Shown in pieces: positions 1 to 5,776 of a stretch of 7,221 bases of DNA. Within the stretch, counting starts at the first letter, position 1; the number at the start of each line of letters is the position of its first letter. Where the stretch lies: contig MNYI01000219.1 in NCBI GenBank assembly GCA_001873945.1, positions 1 to 7,221 on the forward strand, written 5' to 3'. This DNA comes from Candidatus Desantisbacteria bacterium CG2_30_40_21 (GTDB lineage Bacteria; UBA9089; CG2-30-40-21). A program made the position numbers and the translations under genes. The notes under the pieces are model-generated. The model ran no database searches and was not told the DNA's origin. It saw nothing but the letters and a program-made list of their open reading frames with translations.

Positions 1-118
1 TAACTTAAAAAAACAAACTGACGGAATGCAAATTTTTATAAATTCACAGAATAATGCTTCAAATTTCCAAAAATCTGCGTTCAGCCACATTCAAATAAGA
101 GATTTATCCTTCGATTTT

Positions 119-139
119 CCTCTGTGTCTCCGTGGTGAG
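119..139. repeat. CTCTGTGT/CTCCGTGG-type intergenic repeat motif
   Basis: The intergenic sequence reads CCTCTGTGT followed by CTCCGTGGTGAG, a near-duplicated 9-mer. Motifs of this shape (complement CACGGAGACACAGAGG) recur in intergenic regions of many environmental bacterial genomes, which I recall as general knowledge and cannot verify here. Only one copy lies in the window. I see no open reading frame or RNA gene in positions 1-162 around it. Confidence 0.35.
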
Positions 140-162
140 TTGTTATGTATTTATGCGGTAAA

Positions 163-184
163 AATGTCATAATTAGAATTGCTG
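163..184. repeat. Solo terminal-repeat copy of the MITE-like element
   Basis: This 22-bp stretch matches 4738-4759, the right end of the MITE-like element upstream of the Fur gene, at 20 of 22 positions. The last 14 bases (AATTAGAATTGCTG, 171-184) are identical. No matching left end (CAGCAATTCT) is visible in positions 1-162, so this is either a decayed relic or the right end of an element whose left end lies before the window. It ends 18 bp before the -35 box of the downstream promoter. Confidence 0.6.
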
Positions 185-202
185 CTTGTGATAAAATTTC
201 AC

Positions 203-231
203 TTGACACCCCTTACAGTTTATGCTATATT
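203..231 (+). promoter_or_regulatory. Sigma70-type promoter for the secreted FG-GAP protein gene
   Basis: A perfect -35 hexamer TTGACA (203-208) is followed after a 17-bp spacer by TATATT (226-231), a one-mismatch -10 box. Transcription would start near 238, about 40 bases before the ATG at 277. The bases around the -35 (CACTTGACA) are identical to those of the Fur promoter at 4785-4793. Assignment rests on consensus match and spacing only. Confidence 0.75.
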
Positions 232-276
232 AATATCAGCTGAATGCTTATTTGTTATTGATGGGGGTATGTAAAA

Positions 277-2751
277 ATGATTCGATTAATGTTTGCTATG
301 GTATTTCTCCTATGCTTGTCAATCTCTGCCTTTTGTGAGGGATTAGTTGATTCTGGGGAGCAATTTCTTGGGATTACTCAGGCATCGCTTTCATGGGGTG
401 ATTATGATAGGGATGGAGACCTTGATCTGGCTGTGTGTGGAATGGAAAAATCAGGACAACCAGTGACCAAGATTTATAAAAACGAGCCGGGAAGTGTTAC
501 CTTTCAAGAGGATATTACCCAAAAAATAACCGGTGTTTCTTATGGAAAGATTAGTTGGAATGATTATAATAATGATGGGAGATTGGATTTATCAGTAGCT
601 GGCTATAATGCCGATAGACAACCTGTTTCAAAGGTATATCAGAATGTAGATGGCATTCTGATAGAAGATACAACGCAGCACCCACCTATCCGCTATGGCT
701 CTATTGCCTGGACAGATAGCAATAAAGATGAGGAAAAAGATTCTTATTGCATGGCTGGCTGTGATGAAACAACGGATTGGAAACCATATACCAGAATATA
801 TAGAAAGACTAAGGAGGGGGAGTTTATTGAAGACCCTCAAACATTAATAAGCACCTATTATGGCTCACTTGCATGGGGAGATTACGATGGGGATGGCGAT
901 CTTGATCTAATTATAGGTGGCTGGCTGCCTGATGGGGCAATTATAAAGGCATATATTAATGATAATGGACGGTTTGTTGAGGATACAAGGCAAAAACTTA
1001 CTCCTGTTTTTCATTCATCCATGGCTTTTGGGGATTATGATGGGGATGGCAGCCTTGACCTGATTATTGCTGGTCAAAACATGTCTGGCAGCCGTACCAC
1101 CACCCTGTATAAAAACGAAACTGGCACCTTTACCGTGGATACCACGCAGGATCTGCCCGGGGTTATCTTCTGTTGTGTAAATTGGATTGACTATGATAAT
1201 GATGGGGATATTGATCTGGCTCTGGCCGGAGAAAATGCCACCGGAACGCCAATCCTTAAGCTCTATAACAATGAACAAGTTCCATCAATACCTATTCATC
1301 GATTAGCCATCGTGGCTAAAAATGTGCCTCAAGGTGAACAAATTGCTTTAACCACAGATGATACCCTCTCCTTAGAGGCAAAAGGGTATGATGAGGCAGG
1401 GAATTTTGTCAGGAATGTTTCGGTTCAATGGGGGATTCAGGGAGACATTGGGGTACTGTCAGGAAGAAGATCGCCAATGGTTACCTTTGATCCCAGAAAA
1501 CCAGGCACAGGAAGTATTATTGCTAAGGATGGTAAGGGGCATAGTGCTCAATTAGACAACATTATGGTTGCGACCGGTGCAATTCATCACCTTATGGTTA
1601 CAAACGAGGACAATAATCCTGTGCATCATGTCTCTCTGGTTGCCGGGGATATGCTTAGCCTGAGTGCTGCTGGCTATGATGCAGACAATAACTCGCTTGG
1701 ACAGGTTCAGGCTAATTGGGAGATAAATGGGGATATTGGCACGATGTCGTCTCAAGCAGGTACACAGGCAACATTTAAGGCAGTCAGGATTGGTACAGGT
1801 TCGATTATGGTTGCAGATGCAGAAAATCATCGCGGCTGTACCGGAATAATTGCGGTTAATTCTGGTAGCCTTGCATATCTTTCCATTGCATCCATCCAGA
1901 CACAGGTAGTGGAGGAAAAATTTGAGGTGCAGATTATTGCCTGTGATGCCTTGAGTAATCCCATTCTTGATCAATTTGGACCCGTTACGCTGTTTGATTC
2001 TGCTGGTGCAATGGGGAGCGTTACCCTGATGTTTGAAAATGGAGTAGCCATTGGAAGCGTGTCAATCCCATCTGTTGTTTCAGGAATAATCATCCTTGCT
2101 CAAACAAATGGTAAAGAGGGCAAGAGCAACGCATTCAGTGTTATTGGTGGACAGGTAAGCGGCGGAATGTATAAGGATGTGGAAGAATCCCAGAAGATTT
2201 CTATGTCTGGTGTACCTATCAAGGCATATAGGGTGTTAGCTAATAACGAGTTGGCATTAAAAGGCACCACCTCGACCAATGCAGACGGAGATTATGCAAT
2301 TGACGGTTTACCGAGGGGAACATATACCATTGCCATCCTTCCACCAGCGAACTATCAACCCATGATGGCTACCAAAATCGCTAAGGTTTCAACAACACCC
2401 GGATTTAAGGGAGCACCACCACTTGCCAGCAAACTCATGGGGGTAAACTTTGTGCTGATACCGCTGTATGAGGACTTGAATGCCATGGTGGTGTATCCTA
2501 ATCCATTATTGCTGGCACAAGGGCAAACAGTCTTCACATTCGGACAGCTTCCCGATCATTTTATTTGCATCAAGATATATAATATTGCCGGTGAGTTGGT
2601 GTATGAGAAGGGACATATAATAGGCAGACCATTGACATGGGATGCGGTTAATAACGACAACACTCGTGTTGCCAGTGGTATTTATTTCTTCTTGATTGAG
2701 GATGAGAATACTGGACAGCAGAGAAAGGGTAAGATTGCGGTGGTAAGGTAA
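277..2751 (+). CDS. Secreted multidomain FG-GAP/VCBS repeat protein with Ig-like and FlgD/sorting-like C-terminal domains
   Basis: This 824-residue protein is probably exported and acts at the cell surface or outside the cell; its ligand is unknown. Residues 1-20 form a signal peptide (MIR, hydrophobic core, SAFC), with no good lipobox because F precedes C20. Six FG-GAP/VCBS repeats follow at about 52-residue spacing, with loops starting near D42, D96, D147, D202, D253 and D305. Five carry an acidic DxDxDG-type calcium loop such as DYDGDGDLDL; the third (DSNKDEEKDS) is degenerate. Two tandem Ig-like repeats follow, about 341-433 and 437-528, sharing LSL.A.GYD, W.I.GDIG and GTGSI. Next come another beta-sandwich (about 531-623) and a CarboxypepD-regulatory-like module (about 625-730, with NADGDYAIDGLPRGTYTI). 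The end (about 737-824: VVYPNP, KIYNIAGELV, WD...ASGIYFF, GKIAVVR) resembles FlgD-Ig or type IX-like sorting tails. A GGGGG tract nine bases upstream supports this start. Domain order is clear; function is unknown. Confidence 0.85.
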   Translation: MIRLMFAMVFLLCLSISAFCEGLVDSGEQFLGITQASLSWGDYDRDGDLDLAVCGMEKSGQPVTKIYKNEPGSVTFQEDITQKITGVSYGKISWNDYNNDGRLDLSVAGYNADRQPVSKVYQNVDGILIEDTTQHPPIRYGSIAWTDSNKDEEKDSYCMAGCDETTDWKPYTRIYRKTKEGEFIEDPQTLISTYYGSLAWGDYDGDGDLDLIIGGWLPDGAIIKAYINDNGRFVEDTRQKLTPVFHSSMAFGDYDGDGSLDLIIAGQNMSGSRTTTLYKNETGTFTVDTTQDLPGVIFCCVNWIDYDNDGDIDLALAGENATGTPILKLYNNEQVPSIPIHRLAIVAKNVPQGEQIALTTDDTLSLEAKGYDEAGNFVRNVSVQWGIQGDIGVLSGRRSPMVTFDPRKPGTGSIIAKDGKGHSAQLDNIMVATGAIHHLMVTNEDNNPVHHVSLVAGDMLSLSAAGYDADNNSLGQVQANWEINGDIGTMSSQAGTQATFKAVRIGTGSIMVADAENHRGCTGIIAVNSGSLAYLSIASIQTQVVEEKFEVQIIACDALSNPILDQFGPVTLFDSAGAMGSVTLMFENGVAIGSVSIPSVVSGIIILAQTNGKEGKSNAFSVIGGQVSGGMYKDVEESQKISMSGVPIKAYRVLANNELALKGTTSTNADGDYAIDGLPRGTYTIAILPPANYQPMMATKIAKVSTTPGFKGAPPLASKLMGVNFVLIPLYEDLNAMVVYPNPLLLAQGQTVFTFGQLPDHFICIKIYNIAGELVYEKGHIIGRPLTWDAVNNDNTRVASGIYFFLIEDENTGQQRKGKIAVVR

Positions 2752-2803
2752 GCATTATTGAATTAGATCACAAGCCACGAGTTACAAACAGGGGTAGTTA
2801 CAG

Positions 2804-3301
2804 ATGAACATCCTCGATATATTATTCTTTGTAGTTATAGTGATAAGCATTGTCCTCAGCATGATGAAGGGGTTAACTCGGGAGGTATTTTCTCTGGCCG
2901 GGGTTATTGCCGGGGTTGTTGTTGCTGGAAAAACCTTTGAACATGGGGCTGTTTTGCTTCAGCAATGGATGCCGGCAGGGATAGCCAAACCTGTTGCCTT
3001 TGCGATTATCACCGTTCTGGTGAATATCTTGATAAATTTTGGCGGGATAGTGCTTCAAAAGCTAATGAAAATTGCCATGCTGGGTTGGGTAGATAATCTT
3101 GGTGGGATAATCTTTGGGACAATTAGAGGGCTGATATTGGTTAGCATAGCCATTATTGTTTTACTTAAGTTTCCGATAGGGTCAAGCAAGGAATTAATAG
3201 TCTCATCAAACATTATCCCTACCTTCAAGTCGTTTCTTCAACTTATCTGTCTTCTCCTGCCGCCAGAATTTTCATCTGCGGTGAAGAAATTTATTGATTA
3301 G
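2804..3301 (+). CDS. CvpA family membrane protein
   Basis: A 165-residue polytopic inner-membrane protein of the CvpA family (colicin V production protein family), a normal length for the family. The sequence shows about four hydrophobic segments (roughly 5-20, 30-45, 63-84 and 98-123). It has the family-type motifs KGLTREVFSLAGVIAG (22-37) after the first helix and a DNLGG...GTIRG element (97-109) before the last. In Enterobacteria CvpA is linked to colicin V export and envelope homeostasis; the molecular function is not settled. An AGGGG tract nine bases before the ATG serves as a weak ribosome-binding site. It lies 52 bases after the FG-GAP gene with no obvious terminator between them, and 20 bases before aroE, so it is probably co-transcribed with aroE. 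Confidence 0.85.
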   Translation: MNILDILFFVVIVISIVLSMMKGLTREVFSLAGVIAGVVVAGKTFEHGAVLLQQWMPAGIAKPVAFAIITVLVNILINFGGIVLQKLMKIAMLGWVDNLGGIIFGTIRGLILVSIAIIVLLKFPIGSSKELIVSSNIIPTFKSFLQLICLLLPPEFSSAVKKFID

Positions 3302-3321
3302 TGATCTAAAGGAGCAATATT

Positions 3322-4155
3322 ATGCCAATCAATGGTCAAACAAAGGTTGTGGGTATCATTGGGGATCCGGTGAAACATTCGCTTTCTCCACAGATGCATA
3401 ATGTTGCCTTTAAGCATCTTAATCTGGATTTTGTATATATCCCCTTTCATGTCAAACCAGAATCAGTGGGTGAGGCAATAAAGGGGATGAGGGCATTGGC
3501 TATGGTTGGGTTGAATGTTACGGTGCCTCATAAGATTGAGGTAATGAAATATCTTGATGAGGTTTCTCCTGACGCTAAGGCTATTGGGGCAGTGAACACT
3601 ATCTTTTTTAAGGATAATAAATGTATTGGTGACAATACTGATGGTCGAGGATTTATCAGGGCATTGATTGAGGATGAAGGCATAATTATTGCAGGTAAGA
3701 GCGTGGTTATTCTTGGGGCTGGTGGCTCTGCCAGAGCAATAGGACATAGCTTGATCAAAGATGGGGTGGGTAGGTTAATATTCTGTAATCGTACTGTATC
3801 AAAGGCAGAATCCATTGCAGGATCATTTCAGTCAATGGGTATATCCGTTGCAGGCATGGGAATAATAGACAGCAGGGATGAGATTGCCCAGGCAGATATG
3901 ATAATCAATACCACCTCAATAGGGATGAAACAGGGTGATCCATTATTGATTAACCCGGAATGGATAAGAAAAAGACAGATAGTCTATGACATCATCTATT
4001 CCCCCCCAGAAACACTCCTTTTGCAAGCGGCTAAGGCTCGCGGGGCAAGGGTAATGAATGGGCTGGGCATGTTAATCCATCAAGGGGCATTAGCCTTTGA
4101 GATATGGACAGGGTGTCCTGCACCGGTAGAGGTTATGAGGAATGTATTTCCCTAA
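3322..4155 (+). CDS. aroE: Shikimate 5-dehydrogenase (NADP-dependent)
   Basis: This enzyme reduces 3-dehydroshikimate to shikimate with NADPH, the fourth step of the chorismate pathway for aromatic amino acids, in the cytoplasm. The 277-residue length is typical. The N-terminal substrate domain has the shikimate-binding serines S20 and S22 in GDPVKHSLSPQMHN, the catalytic Lys K71 in NVTVPHK, N92 in GAVNT and D107 in DNTDG. The Rossmann domain has GAGGSAR (132-138) and NRT (156-158), the latter expected to contact the NADP 2'-phosphate. The C-terminal QGALAFEIWTG (254-264) is the usual substrate-binding end. All key residues are present, so it should be active. AAAGGAG (3308-3314) lies seven bases before the ATG. 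The stop at 4153-4155 directly abuts the permease remnant, which continues in the same frame. Confidence 0.96.
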   Translation: MPINGQTKVVGIIGDPVKHSLSPQMHNVAFKHLNLDFVYIPFHVKPESVGEAIKGMRALAMVGLNVTVPHKIEVMKYLDEVSPDAKAIGAVNTIFFKDNKCIGDNTDGRGFIRALIEDEGIIIAGKSVVILGAGGSARAIGHSLIKDGVGRLIFCNRTVSKAESIAGSFQSMGISVAGMGIIDSRDEIAQADMIINTTSIGMKQGDPLLINPEWIRKRQIVYDIIYSPPETLLLQAAKARGARVMNGLGMLIHQGALAFEIWTGCPAPVEVMRNVFP

Positions 4156-4170
4156 AGCAAAGGGAGTTCT

Positions 4171-4608
4171 GTGGTTGTATCCAAAGGAAAATTGCTTGCG
4201 AAGTACTTTACCGTTGGATACGGTCGACAGGCTGTTACGAAACTCCGCAGGAAATTCCATCTTATCTCACTTTCTCCTGACCAGGTACCTCAAGAAGGGA
4301 TTTCAATCAGGTGGTGGGACTTTCTATTCTACATTACCTTTGGTTTGATAGTTACGGTTTCTGTCCGAATAGTGGGGGTTCTGTTAATCTTCTCTTATTT
4401 AATCATCCCAGCGGTATGTGCTATGCTTCTGGTAAGGGGATTTGGAAGGCGGTTGATAATTGGCTGGATAATTGGTACATTAACAAGCATTGTTGGTCTC
4501 CATGCCTCCTGTACCTTTGATTTTCCTACAGGAGCCTCAATTGTTTGTAGTTTTGGATTAGTGCTGATAATAGTAGCCTGTGTAAAGGTAATAAGAGTTA
4601 GACATTAA
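4171..4608 (+). pseudogene. C-terminal remnant of a ZnuB/MntB-type metal ABC transporter permease
   Basis: The encoded residues match the C-terminal half of ABC-3 family permeases (ZnuB/MntB type), which form the membrane channel for zinc, manganese or iron import. The region KFHLISLSPDQVPQEG, then WWDFLFYITFGLIVTVSVRI.GVLLIFSYLIIPA, then RRLIIGWIIGTLTS and PTGASIVCSFGL (about residues 29-130) is well conserved and holds three hydrophobic segments. Full-length members are about 260-290 residues; only about 145 can be read here, and the first four or so helices are missing. The open frame begins directly after the aroE stop and in the same frame. AAAGGGAG (4159-4166) lies four bases before a GTG at 4171, so a short product could still be made, but it could not form a complete permease. 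A 5' deletion fusing the remnant to the aroE end is the likely history. No ATP-binding or solute-binding partner gene is in view. Confidence 0.75.
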
Positions 4609-4617
4609 CCGATTACG

Positions 4618-4768
4618 AAATTTTTACAGCAATTCTCATTATGAAACTCGACGAGTAACAAGTGTAGCCCAACATTCTATGTTGGCTTTATAAAATGGAA
4701 ATGGATAAGCCAAGATAGAATCTTGGGCTACAAAATTAATGCCAAAATTAGAATTGCTGAAATTTTTA
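4618..4768. mobile_element. MITE-like element with 14-bp terminal inverted repeats and 9-bp target duplication
   Basis: The core element is 133 bp (4627-4759). Its left end CAGCAATTCTCATT (4627-4640) and right end AATTAGAATTGCTG (4746-4759) are inverted repeats matching at 13 of 14 positions. The element is flanked by a perfect direct repeat AAATTTTTA at 4618-4626 and 4760-4768, as expected for a 9-bp target-site duplication. It has no coding capacity. The interior holds a second, larger inverted repeat (4663-4689 with 4706-4732). A copy of the right end occurs at 163-184. The parent transposase family cannot be named from this window. The AT-rich flanks make a chance direct repeat somewhat easier, but the combination of features fits a non-autonomous element. 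Confidence 0.72.
4663..4732. repeat. Nested palindrome: long hairpin or two small hairpins
   Basis: The arms 4663-4689 and 4706-4732 are inverted repeats matching at 24 of 27 positions around a 16-base loop. Each arm is also a hairpin on its own: CCAACAT-TCT-ATGTTGG (4669-4685) and CCAAGAT-AGA-ATCTTGG (4711-4726 with the C at 4710). Each of these has a 7-bp perfect stem and a three-base loop. Two of the three mismatches between the arms (4673 and 4681, C/G in the left arm against G/C in the right) preserve pairing inside each small hairpin. It lies inside the MITE-like element. Confidence 0.75.
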
Positions 4769-4787
4769 ACAAATTTTAAAAAAACAC

Positions 4788-4816
4788 TTGACAAGTTAGG
4801 GATAAATCAGTATAAT
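4788..4816 (+). promoter_or_regulatory. Consensus sigma70-type promoter of the Fur-family gene
   Basis: TTGACA (4788-4793) and TATAAT (4811-4816) are both perfect consensus hexamers with the optimal 17-bp spacer. An A/T tract (AAATTTTAAAAAAA, 4771-4784) directly upstream resembles an UP element. Transcription would start near 4823, inside the Fur-type operator at 4820-4840. A promoter this strong with an operator at its start site fits autorepression. Confidence 0.85.
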
Positions 4817-4819
4817 TAT

Positions 4820-4840
4820 TAATGGAAACCATTTTCATTA
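4820..4840. promoter_or_regulatory. Fur-family operator over the Fur gene transcription start
   Basis: This 21-bp imperfect palindrome has outer half-sites TAATG and CATTA with inner AAA/TTT; 8 of 10 base pairs are symmetric about the centre at 4830. It fits the A/T-rich TAATGA-TCATTA pattern of Fur, Zur and PerR boxes. It begins four bases after the -10 box and covers the predicted start site, so bound protein would block initiation. A related site precedes the NifX-like operon. Which metal or signal it responds to cannot be read from the DNA. Confidence 0.7.
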
Positions 4841-4850
4841 AGGAGTTGTC

Positions 4851-5324
4851 ATGCCAGGCGGTAATTGTCAAAGACAGGAATGGTGGCACGGGAAGTTCAG
4901 GTGCTGTGGGTATAGGCTTACATTGGGCAGGGAGGCTATTCTTGATATTTTATCCAAATCCGAAGGACATTTGAGCGCCGAAGATGTATACATGAAAGTC
5001 CATCCAAAGTATCCCAATGTAGGGTTAACTACTATTTACCGGACATTAAATGTATTATCGAATCTTGGCATAGTTTGCAAACTTGATTTCGGAGATGGAA
5101 GATCGCGTTATGAATTAGCAGAAGGGACTGAAGACACGCATCATCACCATCATTTAGTTTGTACCAATTGCAATAAGGTGATTGATTATACGGATTTTAT
5201 AGATGAAGAGTTAGAGCTTTTAAGGAAAACCGAGAAGGGTTTAGGGGCGAAGTATAATTTTAAGATTACTAATCATATCATCCAGTTTTACGGCTTATGT
5301 GACAAATGTAGCGGTAAGGAATAA
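4851..5324 (+). CDS. Fur-family metal-responsive transcriptional regulator
   Basis: A 157-residue cytoplasmic DNA-binding protein of the Fur/Zur/PerR family. It has an N-terminal winged helix (about 20-90: YRLTLGREAIL, HLSAEDVY, then the recognition region NVGLTTIYRTLNVL at 56-69) and a C-terminal dimerisation/metal domain. The latter has the His cluster at 97-101 (HHHHH, with LVC following) and two CxxC pairs, C104/C107 and C150/C153, expected to hold a structural zinc. Extra N-terminal cysteines (C6, C18, C19) are unusual for classical Fur and may or may not bind metal. AAGGAG (4840-4845) lies five bases before the ATG. Subtype (iron, zinc, manganese or peroxide) cannot be decided from sequence. 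The operators at its own promoter and before the NifX-like operon suggest that it represses both. Confidence 0.93.
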   Translation: MPGGNCQRQEWWHGKFRCCGYRLTLGREAILDILSKSEGHLSAEDVYMKVHPKYPNVGLTTIYRTLNVLSNLGIVCKLDFGDGRSRYELAEGTEDTHHHHHLVCTNCNKVIDYTDFIDEELELLRKTEKGLGAKYNFKITNHIIQFYGLCDKCSGKE

Positions 5325-5339
5325 CCACTATATTTTTTT
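5310..5339 (+). terminator. Possible weak intrinsic terminator after the Fur gene
   Basis: AGCGGT (5310-5315) can pair with ACCACT (5324-5329) at five of six positions around an eight-base loop. A run of seven T (5333-5339) follows three bases later. The stem is short, has a C-A mismatch and overlaps the Fur stop codon, so termination may be partial and some read-through into the NifX-like operon is plausible. Confidence 0.3.
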
Positions 5340-5344
5340 GTTCC

Positions 5345-5367
5345 TATAATGGAAATGGTTATCATTA
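5345..5367. promoter_or_regulatory. Fur-family operator overlapping the -10 box of the NifX-like operon
   Basis: The stretch 5347-5367 begins TAATGGAAA and ends TCATTA, the same outer form and length as the operator at 4820-4840. It is less symmetric (7 of 10 pairs). TATAAT at 5345-5350 is a perfect -10 hexamer embedded in its left edge; the best-spaced -35 (TAACCA, 5322-5327) is poor. Protein bound here would occlude the -10. The arrangement supports Fur-type control of the downstream operon, inferred from the shared site. Confidence 0.62.
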
Positions 5368-5386
5368 ACGAAAGGAGGTGATTGAG

Positions 5387-5749
5387 ATGAAAGTAGCCAT
5401 AACCGCACAGGATGGCTCGATGGATTCAATGGTTGACCTACGATTTGGTCGGGCAAGGTTTTTTGTTGTCTGTGATGCAGAAACAGATAGTTTTGAGGTA
5501 GTAGATAATCAGCAGAATCTTAATGCTATGCAAGGAGCAGGTATTCAGGCCGCACAAAATGTAGCCAGAGCCGGGGCTGAAGTGGTCATTACAGGTAATT
5601 GTGGCCCAAAGGCATTTATGACCCTAAAGTCAGCAGGAATCAAGATTGTTATCAATGCAGAAGGGAAGGTCTCTGAGGTGCTTGAGAGGTTCAAGAAAGG
5701 AGAGTACCAGTATGCAATTGATGCCAATGTGGAAGGACATTGGGGATAA
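5387..5749 (+). CDS. NifX/ORP-like (COG1433) iron-molybdenum cluster-binding family protein, first copy
   Basis: This 120-residue protein belongs to the dinitrogenase iron-molybdenum cofactor (NifX/NafY/NifB C-terminal, orange-protein) family, small cytoplasmic RNase H-like-fold proteins that bind metal clusters or their precursors. Visible family features are MKVAITAQDG, DLRFGRARFFVV (18-28), GAGIQAAQNVARAGAEVVITG (50-70) and NCGPKAFMTLKSAGIKIV (71-88), with C72 a possible ligand. A GTG at 5378 would extend the frame by three codons, but it sits inside the Shine-Dalgarno AAAGGAGGT (5371-5379). The ATG at 5387, seven bases downstream, is therefore the real start and gives the family-typical N-terminus. 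No nifHDK or nifB genes are seen, so a role in nitrogenase is not implied. It is the first gene of an operon behind a Fur-type operator. Confidence 0.88.
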   Translation: MKVAITAQDGSMDSMVDLRFGRARFFVVCDAETDSFEVVDNQQNLNAMQGAGIQAAQNVARAGAEVVITGNCGPKAFMTLKSAGIKIVINAEGKVSEVLERFKKGEYQYAIDANVEGHWG

Positions 5750-5776
5750 GAATACAGAATACAGAAGGAGGTCAAG

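Noticed and set aside
1552..1974. 140-residue reverse-strand open frame inside the FG-GAP gene
   Set aside because: It has no recognisable domain and lies opposite a clearly coding frame with strong domain repeats.
2752..2803. Possible terminator between the FG-GAP gene and cvpA
   Set aside because: No stable stem followed by a T run is visible in this 52-base gap.
4142..4348. 68-residue open frame overlapping the aroE end and permease remnant
   Set aside because: It is in a different frame from the recognisable permease residues, has no family features and is a frame shadow.
5096..5160. Five-histidine run in the Fur protein as a possible purification-tag artefact
   Set aside because: The run sits at the normal position of the Fur metal-binding His cluster, followed by LVCTNC, so it is native.
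5378..5386. GTG start three codons upstream of the first NifX-like ATG
   Set aside because: The GTG lies within the Shine-Dalgarno sequence AAAGGAGGT that serves ATG 5387, and the family N-terminus begins at MKVAIT.
5750..5766. Short tandem repeat GAATACAGAATACAGAA between the two NifX-like genes
   Set aside because: Only two 7-base units are present, too short to call a meaningful repeat or site.
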